From positions 1 to 14,899 of the forward strand of contig JAQTWS010000004.1 of the NCBI GenBank assembly GCA_028689175.1: a stretch of 14,899 bases of DNA, written 5' to 3'. Of the stretch, positions 11,891 through 14,899 are shown in pieces (positions within the stretch are counted from its first letter, which is position 1; each line of letters begins with the position of its first letter). The position numbers and the translations under genes are program-made. The notes beneath the pieces are model-generated. The model was given only the letters and a program-made list of their open reading frames with translations. It had not been told where the DNA came from and made no database searches. Origin of the DNA: Minisyncoccota bacterium (GTDB taxonomy: Bacteria > Patescibacteriota > Minisyncoccia > Minisyncoccales > Minisyncoccaceae).

Positions 11891-12652
11891 TTATTCAAAA
11901 TAAGGAATACCAATTTGTTTTAATTGATTTTCATAAAGTTTAACCTCCATAGTATCAAAGACGCCAGGAGCTACTTGATATTTTTGAAAATAAATTGCTA
12001 ATTTATTTTTATAAAAACTAAAGTTTTCATAATTTTCAAATTTTGGACTAGCCCCCTCACGGATCATGCTTTTTAATTCTTCGTCATCTTTATCTCTTTC
12101 GGTTATTAAAATTTGACCTTCAAGATCTGCAATTACTAACTTGGAAATCTTATTTAATTTTTCTTGTGAATTTCCTATAAAATCTTTAAAGGTAACTTCC
12201 TTTTTATTCTTTAAGTCATAATTAAAAGCAAAGACTTCACTATTTCCATGAGCTCCCCCCTCAAAAGAATATAAATTAATTACAAAACTAATATAGTCTT
12301 TGTTCGTTTGTATTGGTTTCCAAACCGCTTCAAAATAAAATGGAGCTGGATATTCTCCAAATGGACTATCGGGCATTGATCTAAGCGCTTCCCAATTTCG
12401 ACTTGCGTTTTCCTTAAAAGAACTAAGTTTCTGATTAATAAGTTCCTCAATCTTTTTATTAAAAGCATCATTTGCTAACTTAAATTGCGGATATTCCGCA
12501 TTTATATTAAACATTTGATCTTTCTCAAAAATCGAGACAACCATTATTGATAAAGCGTTACTATCTGAAATTTTATTAATATTTTTAAATCCAAAAAATA
12601 TTGCAACTCCAACTAAAACCAATATTAAAAATAAGATTATTTTATTTTTCAT
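11891..12652 (-). CDS. Membrane-anchored DUF4163/DUF3298 (RsiV/PdaC-like) protein
   Basis: 253 residues. A hydrophobic N-terminal anchor (about 4-22) precedes an extracytoplasmic domain. The C-terminal DUF3298 part shows its typical signatures: YSFEGGAHGNSEVFAFNYDL (128-147), KEVTFKDFIG (151-160) and FYKNKLAIYFQKYQVAPG.....V.L, close to the end. The part before (about 30-125) corresponds to DUF4163. In RsiV this domain pair binds lysozyme and controls sigma V, and in PdaC it accompanies a deacetylase; here there is neither a sigma-binding cytoplasmic domain nor an enzyme domain, so only envelope binding can be suggested. It is the third gene of the cluster with the ATP-grasp and DUF1287 genes; the 59-nt gap upstream holds an 18-bp AT palindrome. 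Confidence 0.85.
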   Translation of the reverse strand: MKNKIILFLILVLVGVAIFFGFKNINKISDSNALSIMVVSIFEKDQMFNINAEYPQFKLANDAFNKKIEELINQKLSSFKENASRNWEALRSMPDSPFGEYPAPFYFEAVWKPIQTNKDYISFVINLYSFEGGAHGNSEVFAFNYDLKNKKEVTFKDFIGNSQEKLNKISKLVIADLEGQILITERDKDDEELKSMIREGASPKFENYENFSFYKNKLAIYFQKYQVAPGVFDTMEVKLYENQLKQIGIPYFE

Positions 12653-12669
12653 TTTTTTAAATTATTACT

Positions 12670-12687
12670 TATTATAAATTTATAATA
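12670..12687. repeat. 18-bp perfect AT-only palindrome
   Basis: TATTATAAATTTATAATA (12670-12687) equals its own reverse complement. It lies between the DUF1287 gene and the DUF3298 gene, and includes TATAAT on both strands, so it could hold a -10 for the latter. No matching -35 is evident. Confidence 0.4.
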
Positions 12688-12711
12688 TCTTTACTTTTTT
12701 AAAATAAATTA

Positions 12712-13320
12712 TTACACTCTTAATCTATAATGTCCAGTGATGGCTGCTGGCCATTTAAATAAAAAATCATCTTCAATGACTCCTCTTCCATAATTATGAA
12801 TCAACAAGGGAATGCCATCTTTATTCTTTTTATCAGAAAGAATTGCAATATGCCACAAGCCTCCGGGAATCTGATCATATGTTACAATATCTCCGGGCTG
12901 CCAATCTTGTTCTAAATCTATCTTTTCAAAATAACGATCAAAAAATATTTTTAAATTCACTACACGCCGATAATTTATATTTGGGTCAGATTTATATGGA
13001 TACTCCTCTGGAAAATTAAGCATGTCTTTATCGATCTTATTTTTCAAATCATAGCCTTGATCCATTAAAGCTCTAATGACATCTGTGCAAGCTCCTCTAC
13101 CCTCAGGCGGATAGCCACCGTTATAATATTGATTATCATATTTCGTAACTATTCCAATTTGGTTTCTTGCAGATTCAACTAAAGGATGAGTGTTTGTCTC
13201 TTGATTTAATACGCTCAATTCCTCGTTTGTATTTACTGTATTATAAGAAAAAACAAATATTTTTAAAAAACAAAAAGTAAAAAATAAAATAAGTATTAAA
13301 ATTATAATTTTCTTTTGCAC
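12712..13320 (-). CDS. DUF1287 papain-like (NlpC/P60-fold) envelope protein
   Basis: 202 residues. The N-terminal anchor (about 4-24, IIILILILFFTFCFLKIFVF) exports the protein; the mature part matches DUF1287: YYNGGYPPEGRGACTDVI (65-82), the catalytic-type Cys78; then INYRRVVNLKIFFDRYF (115-131), WQPGDIVTYD (140-149), GGLWHIAIL with His157, and LIHNYGRGVIEDD (173-185). The Cys-His pair implies a cysteine amidase or peptidase, probably on peptidoglycan, but activity is not demonstrated for this family as far as I know. The start is GTG 13320: there is no nearby in-frame ATG, and GTG places the hydrophobic segment correctly. It begins 5 nt after the TAA of the ATP-grasp gene, so translation is probably coupled. 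Confidence 0.88.
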   Translation of the reverse strand: MQKKIIILILILFFTFCFLKIFVFSYNTVNTNEELSVLNQETNTHPLVESARNQIGIVTKYDNQYYNGGYPPEGRGACTDVIRALMDQGYDLKNKIDKDMLNFPEEYPYKSDPNINYRRVVNLKIFFDRYFEKIDLEQDWQPGDIVTYDQIPGGLWHIAILSDKKNKDGIPLLIHNYGRGVIEDDFLFKWPAAITGHYRLRV

Positions 13321-13325
13321 AATTA

Positions 13326-14246
13326 TTAAAAATTATATTTATCTTTGTTCTTAGCAGCAAAATCAAGGTAATAATTAAAAATCTTTTCAGCCATGTTTAT
13401 ACTAGAAGCATCTGCAAACCCTGTAAAATTGGCCCATGAATTAACTTCTAATATCTTAAGCTCACCATTTTTTGTTCTTATAACATCAAATCCTAGCGTG
13501 TGATGATTTAACTTTTTAGAAAGTTCTTCAGCCAATGACTCTGTTTCTTTATCTCTAAGGTATATAAATTTACCACCTTGAGCAAAATTTTTAGCCACTA
13601 ATCCATTCCCTATTTTTTCACAAACACCAAGAGATTCTTTTCCAAGTACAAAAACTCTGTACTCGTTTAATACATCTAAATATTCTTGGATTATAAAGTC
13701 TGAAAAATTATGTATTTCTTCATTGTTAAAATATTTTTCAAAATCCTCTCTATTTTTAATAAGAGCAATCCCAACACCCCTACTTCCATCCTCCGGTTTT
13801 AAAATAAATGGAGCCTCTATATTTGCCTCTTTTAAAAGTTTTAAAGCTCCTTCTTTATTATTTTTTGAAAAATAAATAGTTTTTGGAAAATAGTTTAATA
13901 ATTTAAAATGATTGCCAAACTTTCTATACGAAAAAGGAGTTTCCTCTTCGTGTCCAAAAACAACGGCTCCTTTCGATTTTAATATTTTTATTATTTGATC
14001 TACTTTTTCGACAACGCCTTTTGAATTCCTTGAAATAACTATATCCATTTTAGAAATATCGATTCCATCATAAAAAATACTTGCATTATCTTTATTTAAA
14101 ATAATGTTAACCTCATTTGGATGAACATGATAAATATCATGCCCTTGGTTTTTAATATAGTTATACAATGTTGGTTGAGTTATTCGCGAACCCTTATATT
14201 TAAACTTAGTTAAAAATAGAATTTTCTTTTTGGTTGTATTTTTCAT
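13326..14246 (-). CDS. RimK-like ATP-grasp ligase
   Basis: 306 residues, cytosolic. The N-terminal pre-ATP-grasp part (1-100) resembles RimK (ILFLTKFKYKGSRITQPTLYNYIKNQGHDIYHVHP). ATP-grasp motifs: Lys150 in PFILKPEDG, glycine loop GSRGVG (154-159), QEYLDVLNEYRVFVLG (187-202), AQGGKF (222-227), and the Mg2+-binding residues Asp254 (GFDVIRT) and Glu267/Asn269 (ILEVNSWANFTGF). Such enzymes join an amino acid or other amine to a carboxylate; RimK itself adds glutamate to ribosomal protein S6, but the substrate here is unknown. Its close coupling (5 nt) to a DUF1287 protein suggests a possible peptide or envelope substrate rather than S6 (inference). No rpsF-like gene is near. Confidence 0.9.
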   Translation of the reverse strand: MKNTTKKKILFLTKFKYKGSRITQPTLYNYIKNQGHDIYHVHPNEVNIILNKDNASIFYDGIDISKMDIVISRNSKGVVEKVDQIIKILKSKGAVVFGHEEETPFSYRKFGNHFKLLNYFPKTIYFSKNNKEGALKLLKEANIEAPFILKPEDGSRGVGIALIKNREDFEKYFNNEEIHNFSDFIIQEYLDVLNEYRVFVLGKESLGVCEKIGNGLVAKNFAQGGKFIYLRDKETESLAEELSKKLNHHTLGFDVIRTKNGELKILEVNSWANFTGFADASSINMAEKIFNYYLDFAAKNKDKYNF

Positions 14247-14289
14247 GTCTCTGATATTATAAAAATAATAGTTATTAAAACTATCAATT

Positions 14290-14318
14290 AGTATAACACA
14301 TATAATATATATGTTAAA
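14290..14318 (-). promoter_or_regulatory. Promoter of the ATP-grasp-DUF1287 cluster
   Basis: On the minus strand TTTAAC (14318-14313) and an extended -10 TGTTATACT (14298-14290) are 17 bp apart. Transcription should begin near 14283, giving a leader of about 37 nt. The -35 abuts the superoxide dismutase stop codon. Confidence 0.55.
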
Positions 14319-14899
14319 TTAACTTTTAATGCTATTAAATCTTTTGGTAACTTCTTCCCAATTGATTATGTTAAAAAAAGCTTCAATAAATTTATTCCTT
14401 TCATTCTTGTAATCAATATAATAAGCATGTTCCCATAAATCTAAAACTAAAAGGATGTCAAAATCAGGGTATATATTTAAATTATGCTTTTCTATTTGCA
14501 TTAATAAAAGTCTGTTTGTATTTTTGTCATAGATTAATGCCATCCATCCCGATCCTTCAATAGAAATTGCAGCCTGTGTAAATTCTTTTTTGAATCTTTC
14601 AAAACTGCCAAACTCTTTTTCAATGGTTTTTAAAATTTCACTAGGTATTTCTTTTGCATTTGCAGGCGCCATATTATTCCAAAATAAAGAATGTAATTTG
14701 TGCCCACCCATATAAAAGGATAACTCTTTTGAAATTGCTTTCATGTCTAAATCAATCCTGCCTTCTTTAAAGTTTTCTAACTTTTCAAAAACTTTATTAG
14801 CACCATCTACATAAGAAGCGTGATGCTTTTGGTGGTGAGTAATTAACTGCTCACTAGAAATAAAAGGTTCTAGATCCGTGTAAGCATAAGGTAATTTTG
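14319..14899 (-). CDS. Fe/Mn superoxide dismutase (N-terminus beyond the right edge)
   Basis: About 193 codons are present; the frame is open at the right edge and starts KLPYAYTDLEPFISSEQLITHHQKHHASYV, so only the first few residues are missing. The internal ATG 14744 is not the start. The enzyme converts superoxide to H2O2 and O2. Metal ligands by alignment with E. coli SodB: the first His of HHQKHH, the His of HKLHSLFWN preceding SLFWN, and Asp and His of LDLWEHAYYIDYKN. SGWMALIYD replaces the common SGWAWLV. Fe versus Mn preference cannot be told. MGGHKLHSLFW rather than .WNHTFYW is a variant I associate with archaeal and Candidate Phyla members. No signal peptide is likely from what is visible. 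The gene has no obvious terminator before the ATP-grasp promoter. Confidence 0.93.
   Translation of the reverse strand, partial: KLPYAYTDLEPFISSEQLITHHQKHHASYVDGANKVFEKLENFKEGRIDLDMKAISKELSFYMGGHKLHSLFWNNMAPANAKEIPSEILKTIEKEFGSFERFKKEFTQAAISIEGSGWMALIYDKNTNRLLLMQIEKHNLNIYPDFDILLVLDLWEHAYYIDYKNERNKFIEAFFNIINWEEVTKRFNSIKS

Noticed and set aside
12280..12471. 63-codon minus-strand frame overlapping the DUF3298 gene
   Set aside because: Different frame of the same strand as a supported gene; no motif.

Overview
The window looks like a piece of a small, AT-rich bacterial chromosome, most plausibly from the Candidate Phyla Radiation (Patescibacteria, Parcubacteria-like). This placement is inferred. 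Supporting signs are very low GC outside one gene, short intergenic gaps, nearly no Shine-Dalgarno sequences, sigma70-type TTGACA/TATAAT promoters, bacterial U-tract terminators, bacterial TypA and CorA, and several small proteins of no recognised family. TGA works as a stop, so the standard bacterial code applies. I saw no tRNA, rRNA, CRISPR array or insertion sequence.

Left part (1-2.9 kb): the N-terminal half of a secreted, probably beta-helix protein runs off the left edge on the minus strand. Facing it is a frameshifted remnant of an MliC-type lysozyme-inhibitor gene that keeps a good promoter. Next comes a Nudix hydrolase gene that is clearly GC-richer than its surroundings and has its own consensus promoter, Shine-Dalgarno and terminator, so it is probably acquired. 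Then a minus-strand pair encodes a Cys4 zinc-binding-like protein and a possible TIM-barrel protein, behind a perfect TTGACA-N17-TATAAT promoter.

Middle part (3.0-8.5 kb): the translational GTPase typA/bipA is followed by a hemolysin III/PAQR membrane protein, whose extended -10 sits so close to ATG that the mRNA should be leaderless. On the minus strand a likely operon runs DUF5320 protein, DUF134 (UPF0251) HTH protein, SDR oxidoreductase, CorA Mg2+ channel. Upstream of it, also on the minus strand, a 49-residue Phd/YefM-like antitoxin homologue overlaps (ATGA) a four-helix YvlD/holin-like membrane protein. This pair is divergent from a triple-BON-domain protein. The shared promoter region carries three TGTACA-like hexamers spaced 17-18 bp apart, the core motif known from YefM operators. 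I regard this unit (orphan antitoxin, holin-like protein, BON protein, shared operator) as the best candidate for an undescribed system in the window.

Right part (9.1-14.9 kb): an uncharacterised minus-strand pair (CPVC-containing multi-pass membrane protein plus a soluble helical protein) is divergent from an archaeal-type OB-fold/DHH/DHHA1 RecJ-like phosphoesterase. A minus-strand cluster follows: RimK-like ATP-grasp ligase, DUF1287 papain-like envelope protein and DUF3298/RsiV-like anchored protein. At the right edge is an Fe/Mn superoxide dismutase lacking only its first few residues.

Recurring themes are envelope and stress functions (MliC remnant, BON, YvlD-like, DUF1287, DUF3298, SOD, CorA), terminators whose hairpin loop holds the stop codon of the gene they end, and promoters that abut the start codon.
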